51,411 nucleotides of DNA from Chara braunii (GCA_003427395.1 BFEA01000626.1:178755-230165), one strand, 5' to 3'. Positions 21,930 through 33,735 are shown, numbered from the stretch's first letter. The notes: a model not told the origin generated them from the sequence alone. Program-made: numbers and translations.

Positions 21930-22740
21930 GACCTGGACCTCAAGTCCCTAAATGTAAATGGCCTGGCCTCATGCAAATCAGAAAAACAAAATGCAATTTG
22001 AGACTTAATGAGAGGGGTGGGAGGTAGGAACTGGCCAGACATAGTGTGTGTGCAGGAAACACACCTGATGGACACCCCGGAACATAACCGTACCCACAAA
22101 ATGATCTAGCCATACAAGTCTTTCAGGGCTCATGCCCCGAAACCGGGCAATGCAGGGGTAGCCATCTGGATTCCCCCCGAGTCCAGGGCGGACCCGGTGC
22201 ACTAGGTGTGGATCAGGAGGGGGGTCGATGGGTGTCCATCCTGGTCATGCTGGAAATTGAAATTTTATGCATATTGTGTGTCTACGCCCCCAACACTGTA
22301 AGTGAGAGGAGAACCTTTTTTTAGAATCTCAAGATGCAAATTCCAGATGGGGTCCCGACCATTATAGCAGGGGACTGCAATGCAGCCCCGGATCATCGGA
22401 TGGACAGATGGCGGACGCCGTCCCCCGCCCCGGCATATGTGGAAGACGACGAGCGGATTATTCACGAGCTATGTCTGTCGCTAAAGGTTTTCGACTCCTA
22501 CCGGAGGCTGAACCTGGACACTCGGTTCTACTCGTGCCTACGGAAGACTGGTACTAAGGGTCAGTCGAGGTCTCGGATAGACTTAATTCTGATCTCGGAA
22601 GATATGGCAGGATTGCTGTTCCTAGCAGCAATCTTACCCGCTAGTCCCTGTCTAGGCCTTGACCATAAAATGTGTACGGTTATTTTGTCGTTCCAACAGA
22701 AACCTGACCATGGACCTGGTCTTAAAACAAAACACCTTTC
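21930..22740 (+). pseudogene. LINE ORF2: APE-type endonuclease domain
   Basis: Motifs of the exonuclease-endonuclease-phosphatase fold appear in order: SLNVNGLAS at 21945, DIVCVQETHL at about 22042, GDCN (for GDFN) near 22372, SRIDLILIS near 22575, and LGLDHKMCTV near 22655. The enzyme nicks target DNA to prime reverse transcription. Stops at 21999, 22106 and 22204 and a frameshift between about 22200 and 22334 disable it. It directly follows ORF1. Confidence 0.8.
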
Positions 22741-23059
22741 AAAATTATATTAAGGACTGTTGGGCATTCTGGCACACACAACGGCAACAAATTCAGCAGG
22801 CTATAGACTGGTTCAACAACAGACTGTTTTATCTGGGTAAAAAATGTCAAGAATATTCCAAACTCATAGCTGCTGAAAAACATCAACAGGAAATGGAAGT
22901 GCGCCAACAACTGCAGCAACTGGAACACCAAGATCACACACTGCACACACAGCCAGAAGATTGTTGAGAGGTTCAAAGGCTATAACAGCGACTCGAGACC
23001 TTTGCCACACAACGTTGGGAAGAAGTACGAATAAGAGGAAGGTTGACAAAGTCACTAAT
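22741..23059 (+). pseudogene. LINE ORF2: linker between endonuclease and RT, left half
   Basis: A Gln-rich, probably helical stretch (QQLQQLEHQD, RWEEVRIRGRL) links endonuclease and RT. It breaks at TKSL (23059), where gypsy-2 is inserted, and resumes at 32797 with TEGTMDKKIF in phase. A frameshift and stop lie near 22967. Confidence 0.65.
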
Positions 23060-23671
23060 TGACGCATGTCCAGTGGGACAATGCGCAGGGAGCCAAGGAT
23101 CCGCTATGTGATGAAAAGGACTGAATGGACAATGAGAGGTCAGCGCAGCATCAACAAGCAATGTACATTCCGGATACATACAAGATGGCGCAAAATGGCA
23201 CAGCGGAAGGGTTGAAGAGAAGATCTGATCTGATCTGGACTGACCCGACATCCATCACACATCATACATGTGGGAGAGGGAGGAGGGACCGCACACATGG
23301 AAGAAAGGTCCCTCCTGCGCACACATACATGGAGAGATACCACGGATGAGAGATGGGGGAGGGACGAGATGAGGAGGAAGGAGGCGAGGGAGTAAACCAA
23401 GATCGCAATAGCGGAGTCCAAAAAATAGTCCCTTGCCGAGTGTCCAATCAATGTCTGTCCCAGAAATGTCGAATCAGATTCTGGGCAATGCGCCCAGCAT
23501 AACCTCTGCCTAAATCCCTACTGATAACCTCTCACACTCTCAGATTCGAAGAAGAAGAGANNNNNNNNNNNNNNNNNNNNNNNNNNNNNNNNNNNNNNNN
23601 NNNNNNNNNNNNNNNNNNNNNNNNNNNNNNNNNNNNNNNNNNNNNNNNNNNNNNNNNNNNNNNNNNNNNNN

Positions 23672-23731
<60 letters not shown>

Positions 23732-24530
23732 GAGAGAGATGGAGGAGGGAGAGAGGAAGATCAAGCCCTTCTCACCATCTCACCTGCAGGTAGTTGGCAC
23801 TGAACTGACTTCGTCCGTTGCTGTGTGCAGGTACCGCGTGGAGCCCAGCTATGGCGCCAGGTAAGCTCGCCGACTGCAGGTATGGCCTCCGCCACTCCCT
23901 ATCTCTCCTATTCCCTACTCTCTACCCCGTGACTTAGTGCAGTATAGCGCAGCCTCCAACCAGCAGCGTGTCGCTCAGAAGTGAGCGACTCGAACTGTGT
24001 GTGGCCCAGCTGCTGCCCAGCTATTTGTAGCGCTGGGCGGCTGGGCCTACCTGGTGCTGTGTGGCCTAAACCGGCCCAGGTGGTCTGGGTCCCTACCGGA
24101 CGTCCAGACCTTGCTGCTGCTGCAGCATGGCGCAGAAATGCACCTGCCCTAAAAACGGTCTTCTACCGGTGCACCTGGCCCAAGGTGTTGTCTTGGGTCC
24201 TGCAGGACCGAAACGACGCCGGTACCTGTTGGTTTGGCGCCAAAATGCGCCTGGCCTCGTTTCAGGCCTGCCTCCAGTGTACCCAGTCCCAAGGTTCGGC
24301 CTTGGGGCTGCAAGTCCGAAACGGCACATGAACAAACAAAAATAAGACAGCACACACACACCAAAAAAACGGTAAGTAAAACTACAGCCTATCTACCTAG
24401 CGTGCTGCCTAGGGCCTGGAGGGCCGCCGTGGGCCTCCAAGGCGCGTGCTGGATGGTACGCGGCCTGGGGCCCCCTCAGCAACCGTCGGGCCCCTCAAAT
24501 GGGGCCTGTGTGCAGGCGCAGCATGCAACA
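23060..24530 (-). repeat. gypsy-2 3' LTR
   Basis: This is the downstream LTR on the minus strand. It matches 31434-32796 apart from scattered substitutions, the (GA)n length and an N gap. Next to it are the polypurine tract on the right and target duplication CTAAT on the left. Confidence 0.93.
23561..23720. repeat. assembly gap (23561-23671) and (GA)n tract inside the LTR
   Basis: 111 N are followed by about 50 bp of GA repeat. The other LTR has the same (GA)n at 31947-32004 without a gap, so the missing bases are probably more GA repeat. Confidence 0.95.
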
Positions 24531-24543
24531 CCCCCCCCTCCTT
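24531..24543 (-). promoter_or_regulatory. gypsy-2 polypurine tract
   Basis: On the minus strand AAGGAGGGGGGGG directly precedes the 3' LTR: thirteen purines in a row, the expected plus-strand primer. Confidence 0.85.
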
Positions 24544-24549
24544 ATGAAG

Positions 24550-26025
24550 TCAAGCTGGTCGGGGGCAAAGCTGACGATCTGAAGGCGGTAGGACGCGTGT
24601 GCGTCGTGGAGCCGAAGATGCTGGCTTGCCTTTCAACTTCTGTTCATAGCGTGCGAGAGCATCGGGCGCTGTTGCCTGAAGTTCCGCACGAGTCAGCCAT
24701 CGGTCAGCTCTATGGGTGCAATATGCGAAGTGGACCAAAAATTCAGTTGGCCTGTTGTCGTAACGACGCTGGGATATGATGTCGCTAACCTCCTGGAAAC
24801 CGTCCATCGAGGGTGGGTCTTGCGATCGTCGCCCGGGAAAATCGTCAAGTTCCGCTGGCGTGTAGAGATCCAACTTGGAACAGTGAAAGACCGGGTTGAC
24901 GGGCAAGTGGGCGGGCACCTGAATGATGAACGACGGTCCTTCGGGTGCGTCCCCAGCGGGTGCCACGATCGGCCAGGGCCCCATCCATTTCGGAAGGAGC
25001 TTGCGAGAGATATCTTGTTCGAGGCTGAATTCCGCAGCGGAAACCCATACGAGGTCGCCGACGCGGAATGGACAAGGAAGACGCTGGCGGTTGGCCTGTT
25101 GGCACATACATTGCTGCGTCTTTGCCATCTGGTCGCATGCCTTGACAAGAAGCTATTGCATCCGACGAATGAAGAAGAGGTGGTCGTCGCTCTCGGCCGT
25201 CCGTGGAAGGATTGTGTCCAACGGAGAATTGACCGGCGAGCCATGCTCGAACTCAAAGGGCGACATCCTGATAGCCGGATGGATGGACGAGTTGTATGCC
25301 AACTCGACATCCGGCAGCCGCTCAACCCAATCTTTCTGGTCGGGACGGATGAGAGCTCGAAGGAGGACCTGTGCGGTCTGATGTGCCCTCTCCGTTTGGC
25401 CATCGGTTTGGGGGTGGCGAGCCGAACTTGGCTTGAGGGATGAGCCCCATCGTTTGATGAGCGCCAACCAAAAATCGGACATGAACCGAGTGTCGAGGTC
25501 GCAAACGATTTCCTTGGGGTAACCCTTGGTGTGAATCCAACTGGCGTAGAGAACCTTGGCCAACTCCGGTGCCTTGGCGTGATAGCAGCAAGGCAAGAAC
25601 ATGGCAAACTGGGTGAGGCGGTCAACCACCGTGAGAATCCCATCGATGCCCGTCTTGTGCTTGCGGAACGGCCCGATTATATCCATGGCAATCGCTTCCC
25701 TTCGGCACAAGGGGACCGGTAATGGTCGCAGTTCGCCATACGAACGATGATTGCGAGGTTTGCAACCTCGACAAACTTCGCATGACTCGCAATAGCTCCT
25801 GACGTCGTCGAGGAGACCGGGCCACCAAAAGCACTCGCGTAGTCGGCCAATCGTGCGATTGACTCCAAAGTTTCCGGTGGCGGGGGTGTCGTGGAACTCG
25901 CCAAGAAGCCGGGTGCGCAAATGTGAATCTGGCGGCACAAAAAGAAGATCCTTCCTCGCGAGTGAAGAAGCATATATCCCTCTTGGATCCGATAGTGCGA
26001 AGGCGCCGGATTGGGAGAGGAACAA
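24550..26025 (-). pseudogene. gypsy-2 integrase with chromodomain
   Basis: One frame with a single internal TAG (25153-25155, in MQ*LLVK) runs from the zinc-binding HHCC region (H in EFHDTP, then GNFGVNRTIG, C-x2-C in CESCEVCRGC) through the catalytic core. Asp is in IAMDIIGPF, Asp in IVCDLDTRF and Glu in DGQTERAH, the last two exactly 35 residues apart. The second part (24550-25128) has VGDLVWVSAAEF, the IQVPAHLPVNPVFHCSKL segment and a chromodomain EVSDIISQRR...TEFLVHFA...DRWLTRAEL. It would integrate element DNA, with the chromodomain reading histone marks. The frame differs from RT-RNase H by one frameshift near 26010. Confidence 0.9.
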
Positions 26026-28253
26026 TTTGCGTACTTGTCGTGAAACTCGGGGTCGGCTTGATAGCCGCGGATGAAGGTGTCCCGCAAGTCGTCCTCGATC
26101 TCGAAGGTTGAGTAGACCGCGGTGCAGTGGTCCGGACGCCGCGGAAGGGCATCCGCAAAACGGTTTGACTTCCCCGGAATGTGATCGGGAAAGAAGTCGA
26201 ATTGGTCAATGAAGGCCATCCAACGGGCGATGGTGCTATTGACGGTGTCTTGAGACTTGTAGAAGACCAACGGATTGTTGTCCGTTACCCATCGGAACTG
26301 GCGTCGACCGAGGAGGAAGTGCCGCCACCGCTTGAGTGCGTGGACGAAGGCGAGAAGTTCCTTCTTGCGTCCATCATCGATGGAGCGCACGACCGACACT
26401 TTCTTGCTGAAGTATTCGACCGGGTATCAGTCCACGCGGTCATGTTGCTCGAGGACGGCACCAATGCCATAGCCGGATGCGTCCGTGGTGACGCGCGTTG
26501 GCAGTAGCGGGTCGTATGTCCGCAATACCTCCGTGGAAAGCAATGCGGCCTTGAGGGCCAAGAATGATTCCCGCGCGTCCGTCCCGAAGTCAAACGGCCG
26601 GTCCTCGCATTGAAGCCTGGTTAAGTGAGCCGCGATCTTCGAGTAGCCTTTGATGAAACGTTGGTAGTAGCCAGCGAGGCTAAGGAATGATCGGACATCC
26701 GTGACGTTCCGCGGCTCCGGCGAATCTTGGACGGCTTGAATCTTATCCGACAACGGACTGATGCCTTGTGGAGTGATGAAGTGGCCCAAGTATTCCAACT
26801 CTTGACGCACGAACTCGCACTTATCGCGGTTGGCTTTGAACTTGGCGCGCCGGAGTGTCTCCAACACTCGTCGAAGATGGTCAAGATGTTCCTCCAAGGT
26901 CCGGCTATAGACGAGGATGTCGTCCAAGTAGACCAGCACGAACCGGTCCAACATTGCTCGGAACTCGTTGGTCATCGCCGCTTGAAAAGTCGCCGGGGCG
27001 TTGGTGAGTCCAAAAGGCATAACAACCCACTCGAAGTGCCCATACCGTGTCTTGAACGCGGTCTTGTAGCGATCTTGCGGCCGAATTGAGATCTGATGAT
27101 ATCCTGACTTCACGTCTAGTTTGGAAAAACATTTCGCGTCGCCCAAGCGCTCCAGAAGATCGTCAATATGAGGAAGAGGTCCCTCGTTCTTGACGGTTTG
27201 CGCATTGAGCTTGCGGTAATCGATGCATAGGCGAAGGTCCTTGTTCTTTTTCCGAACGAAGAGAACTGGCGCACCATAGGGTGAGCTACTAGGCCGGATC
27301 CAGCCTTTGTCCAACAAGTCGTCGAGCTGCGTGCGGAGGACTGTAAGTTCCTCCTCACTCATGTGGTAAATGCAACCTTTTGGCGGCACGGCACCAGCCT
27401 CAAGAATGATCTCGTGAGAGATTGGCCGATCTGGCACCACGCCGGTAGGTGACTCGAAGACGTCGGCGAATTCGTCGATCAACCGCACCACCCGGGGGTC
27501 TGAAGACAAGTCCGTAGGTGGAGAGTCGGCTATCACGACGGTTCGAAGAAAACATAAGCCGATCTCTTCGGTCCGCTCGTAAGCACAAGTGGCCCGAAAA
27601 GACTTCGCTGTTACAACTTGGCACTGGATCGAAAGGTGCGGAGGAGGAATGGTACATGGTACTTTGGCGCAGAACGCGTCGTGAACCGTAAGTGTCCGCC
27701 GATGGAAGTTGACCGTGTGATCCGCACTTGCGAGCCAAGGCATGCCCAAAATGATGTCGAATTCCGTGTCTAAGACGTCAAACGTCACCGGTTCGCATGC
27801 ATAAGGTGCGAAATAAACCGGGACGGCTTCGATGTAGCGATCAAGGAGTTGTTGCGTTTGACCGCCCGCCAACTTGATCGTCGTAGGGTGTGCCTTCCTT
27901 CGAACTTGTGGTCCAAGGTCGGCCCTTTGCATGAAGGAATGGCTAATAAAGTTGCGAGTCGTGTCGCTATCCAGGAAAGCGCTGCAGGACGCTTGCCCGA
28001 TTTGGATGCAGACATAAAGGAGCGGTGCGTTGTTGTCGTCGTACCGCTGCGTGCGAAACTCGCGGGCCACCTTGCTCACATACGCAAGAATGTCCCCCAC
28101 CGCGACCTCGTCCTCCGTAGGTGAAGTTGGTGGTGCATAGAAGGCTAGGTATGTATGTAAATGAGTGTGAAGAGCTGCGCATTGCGGCTCTGGTAAGCAG
28201 TCGGTGGAAGGGAGAGGAAGCCATGCAAAATCCTCAGGCGTCAACGGGTCCAT
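25677..28253 (-). pseudogene. pol: gypsy-2 Pol: protease, reverse transcriptase, RNase H
   Basis: The frame starts MDPLTPEDFAW and is open to a TGA at 26427-26429, replacing a Trp codon (VD*YPVEYFSKK), then open again to beyond RNase H. Protease (residues ~80-180) has FLDSDTTRNFIS, with Asp replacing Gly of D-S-G, and FDIILGMPWL. RT (~275-460) has LCIDYRKLNAQTVKNEGPLP, KLDVKSGYHQISI, VMPFGLTNAPATFQ and active site LVYLDDILVYS. RNase H begins with TTDASGYGIGAVLEQ and continues FRWVTDNNPLVF and SNRFADALPRR. These copy element RNA into DNA. One nonsense codon and a mutated protease glycine are the visible defects. Confidence 0.93.
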
Positions 28254-28372
28254 GTCCTCAATGTTGAACGTGCGCGCCGAATCCCATGAAGGTCCACTTG
28301 AAGACGAATCAATGCTGCTGCTTCCGATCGGAGAAGAGACCGCACATACATCCTGTCCTTGGGCTCGTGAAT

Positions 28373-30015
28373 TCAGCGAAGGTACGAGCCGGGCAGCATA
28401 GTCCTCGAAAGAATGGAGAATGCATGTGCCCCGGAACTGAGGGAGGTTACTCGCGCGGTAACCGGTTCCGAAGGCGTCGAGAGTGTCGTCGCGTCACTCT
28501 CGGCGGTGCTCACTTTTCCGACTGAGCGGAGCCCTTGGCTTTTGTGCGCAGTTCGTGGTCTCATGGACCGCGCAATTGCACCACAAACAATAACGGTACT
28601 TGGTGCGGACGCGATCCCGGGCTCCGTCAGACCGTACGCTGTCCAAGGTCCTTGAGCTGGAGCTGCTTGCCCGGGCCCAGAAGAAGTATTGGTGTTGGTC
28701 TTCGGCTTGCCGCGTCCTCGTCCTTTGGCGGGGCGGCCACCATTCTGGGGAGCTGCGAATCTGTCTCCCTCGTCAGACGAAGCAGCCTCGTTTGAAGTAG
28801 AAGGGTCGTTAGTCGTTGCCGCTGCGACCACGGCCACTTTCGGTCGATGCTGATGCGCGCCCTGGCCGGCATTTGACGAGTGGCCCGTATTCCGGGCTGC
28901 CAAGTTTGTCACAATGATCTGCGTGGCCTTGTTGAAAAGTTCCTCGCTTGTAGTGAGGGTGTCGGCGACATGAGTCAACGCATTCTACAACGCCGGACAC
29001 GACCTCTTGATGAAATAGAGCTTGATGCCGTCAAAATTCAGCGGCAGCTTGGGCGTGCTTGCGAGGCGTTGGAACTCGGATATCCAGTCGCCGCTTGGCA
29101 TGTTGTGTTGCGTGAACGTCAACAACTTGTCCGTCGCCTGGTGTTCAGGCGGTTCCACTTGGAAACGCTTCTTCCATGCCGCCGTCAGATCTGCCCAGGT
29201 GATGTACTTGTGTAATTTTGTGGCTGTACATGCATGTGCGGACAACATATTGTCCAGCCATGATTGACACACGCCTCCCGAGCGGGAGTACAAATAGGTG
29301 TGCCGGCTCTCGTTGGTGATGTGGTGGAGGTCCAGCTTGAGGTCGAACTGGCGCCGCCATTGTATGGGGTCCGTCTTCGATGCGTCGCAGAAGATCGGGA
29401 GCCCGTCAAACTTGAGAATGGTCTCACGTGGCGTCCTGCTGGAGTTGGCTACGGTGCAGACGTGCTGTTGCGCCCCGGCCTTGAGTATCCCCACGTCTAT
29501 CTCCAAGACGTTGACGCGGTTGGCGAGGTCGGAGGGGTCGGCGCTGGCATTGGTGTTAGCGACCAGCTGCTCCAGCTGCTGAATGCGCTTGAGCATCTGG
29601 TCCGACGACTGTTGCAGCGCCTGGTTAGCGTGACCGAGGGAGTAAATGTCCTCCTGCTGCGCGATGCAAGTCGCGAGGAGTTAACACGGTTGAGCAGCTG
29701 AGATACTCTGCTCCCGACGTCAACGGGATCACCGTTCTCGGCCTCCCTCTGCCAATCCTTGGCCTGTGCGTGTAATGCACTTTCCTCTTTGAATATAATC
29801 TCGCGTCGCCGTACGCGTTCTTCATCAGCGGCCTTGGTTGTTGCTGCCTCGTGCTTCCACCGCTGTTCTTCAGCCAGAAGACGCTGTTTCTCTGCCTCTG
29901 CTTCTTTCTTCTTCCGTGCTGCTGCCGCTGCGTCTGCCCGCTGATTGGTTTCGGCCATGATGGCCGCCAGTCGTGCCTCGTAGGCCTCGTCAGTCTCGCC
30001 TGCTTTCTGATCCAT
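28373..30015 (-). pseudogene. gag: gypsy-2 Gag with CCHC zinc knuckle
   Basis: ATG at 30015 opens a highly charged coiled-coil N-terminus (EEQRWKHEAATTKAADEERV). A frameshift near 29.6 kb leads into the gag core at 28985-29596, with DPIQWRRQFDLKLDLHHI, WADLTAAWKKRFQV and a leucine-rich end. A TAG at 28985-28987 separates it from the C-terminal part (28373-28978). Near 28650 the frame shifts again and the zinc knuckle CLWCNCAVHETTNC (28548-28589), a perfect C-x2-C-x4-H-x4-C, lies in the pol phase. Gag packages element RNA. The protein is broken by two frameshifts and stops. Confidence 0.85.
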
Positions 30016-31417
30016 CGCTGCTGTCTACGAGCGAGTAAGGATGGTTTTGCGCTGTGGGTCTTTGACGTGGTCTGCTGAAGCGAGGTCTTACCTGGTCTGC
30101 AACTGACAGGGAATGGGCAGTTAAGAAGGACGGAGAAGGGATGAAGGGTTGGGGTGGAGAGAAGGGGAGTGGGCAATCGGATGGTCGCCCATATATGGAG
30201 CCACTAATTAAAAAAAAATTTTTTGGGAACTTGCAACATTTTCAAGAGAAAAAAATTTTGAACTTGCAAGTTTGGTAGGCCCCCCAGATATCCCCTCAGC
30301 AATTAGAGCCACAAATTTCAAATTTAGACTGCCGAATGCATCAAAATGTCAAATGGAGATACAGGACTGCAAAAACAGAAAAAATATCGGTTCCCGCAGG
30401 TCCAGAAAATTCCGAGAAAAAAAAAAAAATTGGAATATCGTAGGTGAGAGTATGCGCCATTTGAAAACGAACGCTTGCAAGAGGAATTCCCGAAAAGAAA
30501 AACGAATCTCAGAAAAAAAATTCGGAATTTTCGAAAATGAAACACGAATTTTCAAAAAAAAAATAAAATTGAAAAACGAATTTCAGAAAAAAATTCGAAA
30601 TTGAATAACGAATTTCAAAAAGTGAAACACGAATTTCAAAAATAATTTCGGAAATGAAAAACGAATTTCAAAAATAATTTCGAATTGCAAAAAGTGAAAA
30701 ACGAATTTCAAAAATAATTTCGAAAATAAATTTCATAAGTAATTTTGGAAGTAATTTCGAAAGTGAAAAACGAATTTCAGAAAGTGAAAAACGAATTTCA
30801 AAAATAATTTCGAAAATGAAAAACGGATTTCAGAAATAATTTCGGAAGTGAAAAACGAATTTCGGAAAGTGCAAAACGAATTTCAAAAATAATTTCGGAA
30901 ATGAAAAACGAATTTCAGAATGAATTGAAAAACGAATTTCAAAAAAAATTCGGAATAACGGGAATTTTCGTAACGGGATAAAATCGGAACTTTTCAAAAA
31001 AAATTCGGACTTCTCTGCCACGAAATTTTGAATTTCAGAAACAAAACAAAAAAAAATTCGCGAGATTTCTCGAAATAACGGAAAGGTGCAATATTCCGGT
31101 TCTTCAGCATCGAAGTTTCGAGTTCAGAAACGAAACTTTCAGATGTCCTGCTATTGCGATTTACCTCAAGAAAAAAATAGCGGGAAAATGAAATCCACAG
31201 AGGAGAGAAAATTTCGATTTGGCAGTTAGGTCAGAATCTGCGATTTTGGGAACTAACTAGTGCGCCCTAATCAATCAATCAATCAATCAATCAGGGTTAA
31301 TCAATCAATCAATCGATTAACCCAGGGTTAATCGATCGATCAATCCTGACTTACCCAATCGTTCTTGGGTTGTCCCTCGCTCGCGTCAGATCAGGTTCGT
31401 CCTGATTCACACGCGAG
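30016..31417 (-). other. gypsy-2 leader, A/T-rich, with tandem repeats and PBS-proximal hairpins
   Basis: About 1.4 kb lies between primer site and gag. It contains a tandem array at about 30500-30960 and an AATC-repeat zone at 31268-31345. Two hairpins adjoin the primer site: ACCCAA/TTGGGT near 31352-31369, and a nested CGCGT...ACGCG plus ATCAGG...CCTGAT at 31382-31415. No ORF of note. Confidence 0.6.
30500..30960. repeat. imperfect short tandem repeats (AACGAATTTC...AATAATTTCG)
   Basis: About a dozen or more degenerate units of roughly 25-40 bp alternate AAAAACGAATTTC with AAAAATAATTTCG. They are confined to the gypsy-2 leader. Lysine/phenylalanine-rich frames here are artefacts. Confidence 0.85.
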
Positions 31418-31429
31418 GCTCCAATACCA
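31418..31429 (-). promoter_or_regulatory. gypsy-2 primer binding site
   Basis: On the minus strand TGGTATTGGAGC lies 4 nt from the 5' LTR. It is identical to the gypsy-1 site and two changes from the initiator-Met tRNA complement. Confidence 0.75.
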
Positions 31430-31433
31430 AAAC

Positions 31434-31943
31434 TGACGCATGTCGACTGGGACAATGCGCAGGGAGCCAAGGATCCGCTATGTGATGAAAAGGACTGAAT
31501 GGACAATGCGAGGTTAGCGCAGCATCAACAAGCAATGTACATTCCGAATACATACAAGATGGCGCAAAATGGCACAGCGGAAGGTTTGAAGAGAAGATCT
31601 GATCTGATCTGGACTGACCCGACATCCATCACACATCATACATGTGGGAGAGGGAGGAGAGACCGCACACATGGAAGAAAGGTCCCTCCTGCGCACACAT
31701 ACATGGGGAGATACCACGGATGAGAGAGGGGGGAGGGACAAGACGAGGAGGAAGGAGGCGAGGGAGTAAACCAAAATCGCAATAGCGAAGTCCAAAAAAT
31801 AGTCCCTTGCCGAGTGTCCAATCAATGTTTGTCCCAGAAATGTCGAATCAGATCCTGGGCAATGCGCCCAGCATAACCTCTGCCTGAATCCCTACTGATA
31901 ACCTCTCATACTCGCAGATTCGAAGAAGAAAAGATAAGGAGGA

Positions 31944-32010
<67 letters not shown>

Positions 32011-32796
32011 GAGGGAGAGAGGAAGGTGAAGCCCTCCTCGCTATCTCACCTGCAGGTAGTTGGCCCTGAACTGACTTCGTCCATTGCTGTGTGCAGGTAC
32101 CGCGTGGAGCCCAGCTACGGCGCCAGGTAAGCTCGCTGACTACAGGTATGGCCTCCGCCACTTCCTATCTCTCCTATTCCCTACTCTCTACCCCGTGACT
32201 TAGCGCAGCATAGCGCAACCTCCAACTAGCAGCGTGTCGCTCAGAAGTGAGCGACTCGGAATGTGTGTGGCCCAGCCGCTGCCCAGCTATTTGTAGCGCT
32301 GGGCGGCTGGGCCTACCTGGTGTTGTGTGGCCTAAAACGGCCCAGGTGGTCTGCGTCCCTACCGGACGTCCAGACCTTGCTGCTGCTGCAGCATGGCCCA
32401 AAAATGCGCCTGCCCTAAAAACGGCCTTCTACTGGTGCACCTGGCCCAAGGTGTTGTCTTGGGTCCTGTAGGACCGAAACGACGTCGGTACCTGTTGGTT
32501 TGGCGCCAAAATGCGCCTGGCCTCGTTTCGGGCCTGCCTCCGGTGTACCCTGTCCCAAGGTCCGGCCTTGGGGCGGCAAGTCCGAAACGGCACCTGAACA
32601 GACAAAAATAAGACAGCACACACACACCAAAAAATCGGGAAGTAAAACTACAGCCTATCTATCTAGTGTGCTGCCTAGGGCCTGGAGGGCCGCCGTGGGC
32701 CTCAAGGGCGCGTGTTGGATGGCACGCGGCCTAGGGGCCCCTCAGCAACCGTCGGGCCCCTCAAATGGGACCCGTGTGCAGGCGCAGCATGCAACA
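31434..32796 (-). repeat. gypsy-2 5' LTR
   Basis: The upstream LTR on the minus strand matches 23060-24530. It includes the (GA)n tract at 31947-32004 and is complete without a gap. Its outer end AGCATGCAACA is followed by CTAAC, the target duplication. Confidence 0.93.
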
Positions 32797-33281
32797 CTAA
32801 CAGAAGGAACAATGGACAAAAAAATATTCAGTATGGCTCAAGCACGTTCGCACAGAACAACCATAGAAGCGCTATACGATCCACAGACTGGTCACCAGGA
32901 TATTGTCACCTCCTCCCCCCACTGCTTGCAGATAGCCAGATCCTTTTTCAAGGATCTGTTCACTTCAAGATGTGCCCAGCGGGAGAGGAACGTCAGGGAG
33001 AAGGAAATAGAAGATTTCTTGAAACCACTGAAAAAGTCCCCGACGGGTCAGCAACAAACAGATCTGGATCGTCCCCTGTCCAAGGAGGAAATTTGGACAG
33101 CGATGATGCAGATGGATAAAGAAAAGACCCCTGACATCGATGGGTTTCCTAAGGAATTATGGGAGACCTTCTAGACCAGATGGCCCCGGACCTTATGGAA
33201 TTTTATCGACATGTGTGGGATACAGGGTGGATGGGGGAGTTGGTAGGGCAAGGTATCCTCACCCTGTTGCATAAAAAAGGG
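32797..33281 (+). pseudogene. LINE ORF2: region leading into RT
   Basis: After the gypsy-2 insertion the LINE continues TEGTMDKKIFSMAQARS, with a finger/linker typical of plant L1: YDPQTGHQDIV, FFKDLFTS, KTPDIDGFPKELW. One frameshift lies near 33168; the next phase reads LDQMAPDLMEFYRHVWDTGW and GILTLLHKKGDK, where the hAT-like element is inserted. The matching continuation MDIRNYRPITLL begins at 35388 in the same phase, because hAT plus one duplication is 2100 bp, a multiple of three. Confidence 0.85.
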
Positions 33282-33700
33282 GATAAAATCTAGGCTACTA
33301 GTTGTCCGATGGCCGGTTGTCCTGGCCGGACGTCCTGGGAGGACATCCTGTGCAGAGTTGTCCAGGATCCCGGACAACTCATTTTTTTCAAATCTGAAAA
33401 AAAAAAAAAAAAAAAAAAGTGGGGGGTTGCGCTCCACCAGGGGACCCCCCCCAAAAAAATTGAGGCCATTCGGAGCAAAAAAATAAAAAAAGGTGTCAGG
33501 GGTGGGGAAGGGGGTGGGAAGCATACTTGCGGCATGTAGGTGTCGGGGGTGGGGAACGGGGTGGGAAGCATACTTGCAGCGTGTAGGTGAAGTGCGCTGC
33601 GCAGTACGCTGCGAGGTGCGCAGTGCACTAATCCCAAATGGCGCAAACGCACGAGCACGAAAAAAAAAAAAAAAAACAGTTGTGATGTGTGTTCACACGC

Positions 33701-33735
<35 letters not shown>

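Larger units (their letters stand above)
23060..32796 (-). mobile_element. gypsy-2: full-length Ty3/gypsy chromovirus in antisense orientation inside the LINE
   Basis: Direct LTRs at 23060-24530 and 31434-32796 (TGACGCATGTC...AGCATGCAACA on the plus strand) are flanked by CTAAT (23055-23059) and CTAAC (32797-32801), a 5-bp target duplication with one change. On the minus strand the order is primer site, 1.4-kb leader, gag, PR-RT-RNase H, IN-chromodomain, polypurine tract. The CTAAC version restores the LINE frame. The LTRs are very similar, so this is younger than the LINE. The pol coding sequence is nearly intact: nonsense codons at 26427-26429 and 25153-25155, and one frameshift near 26010, are the main lesions. 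Confidence 0.93.

Noticed and set aside
24712-25443. 243-residue plus-strand frame
   Set aside because: Antisense shadow of the gypsy-2 integrase/chromodomain.
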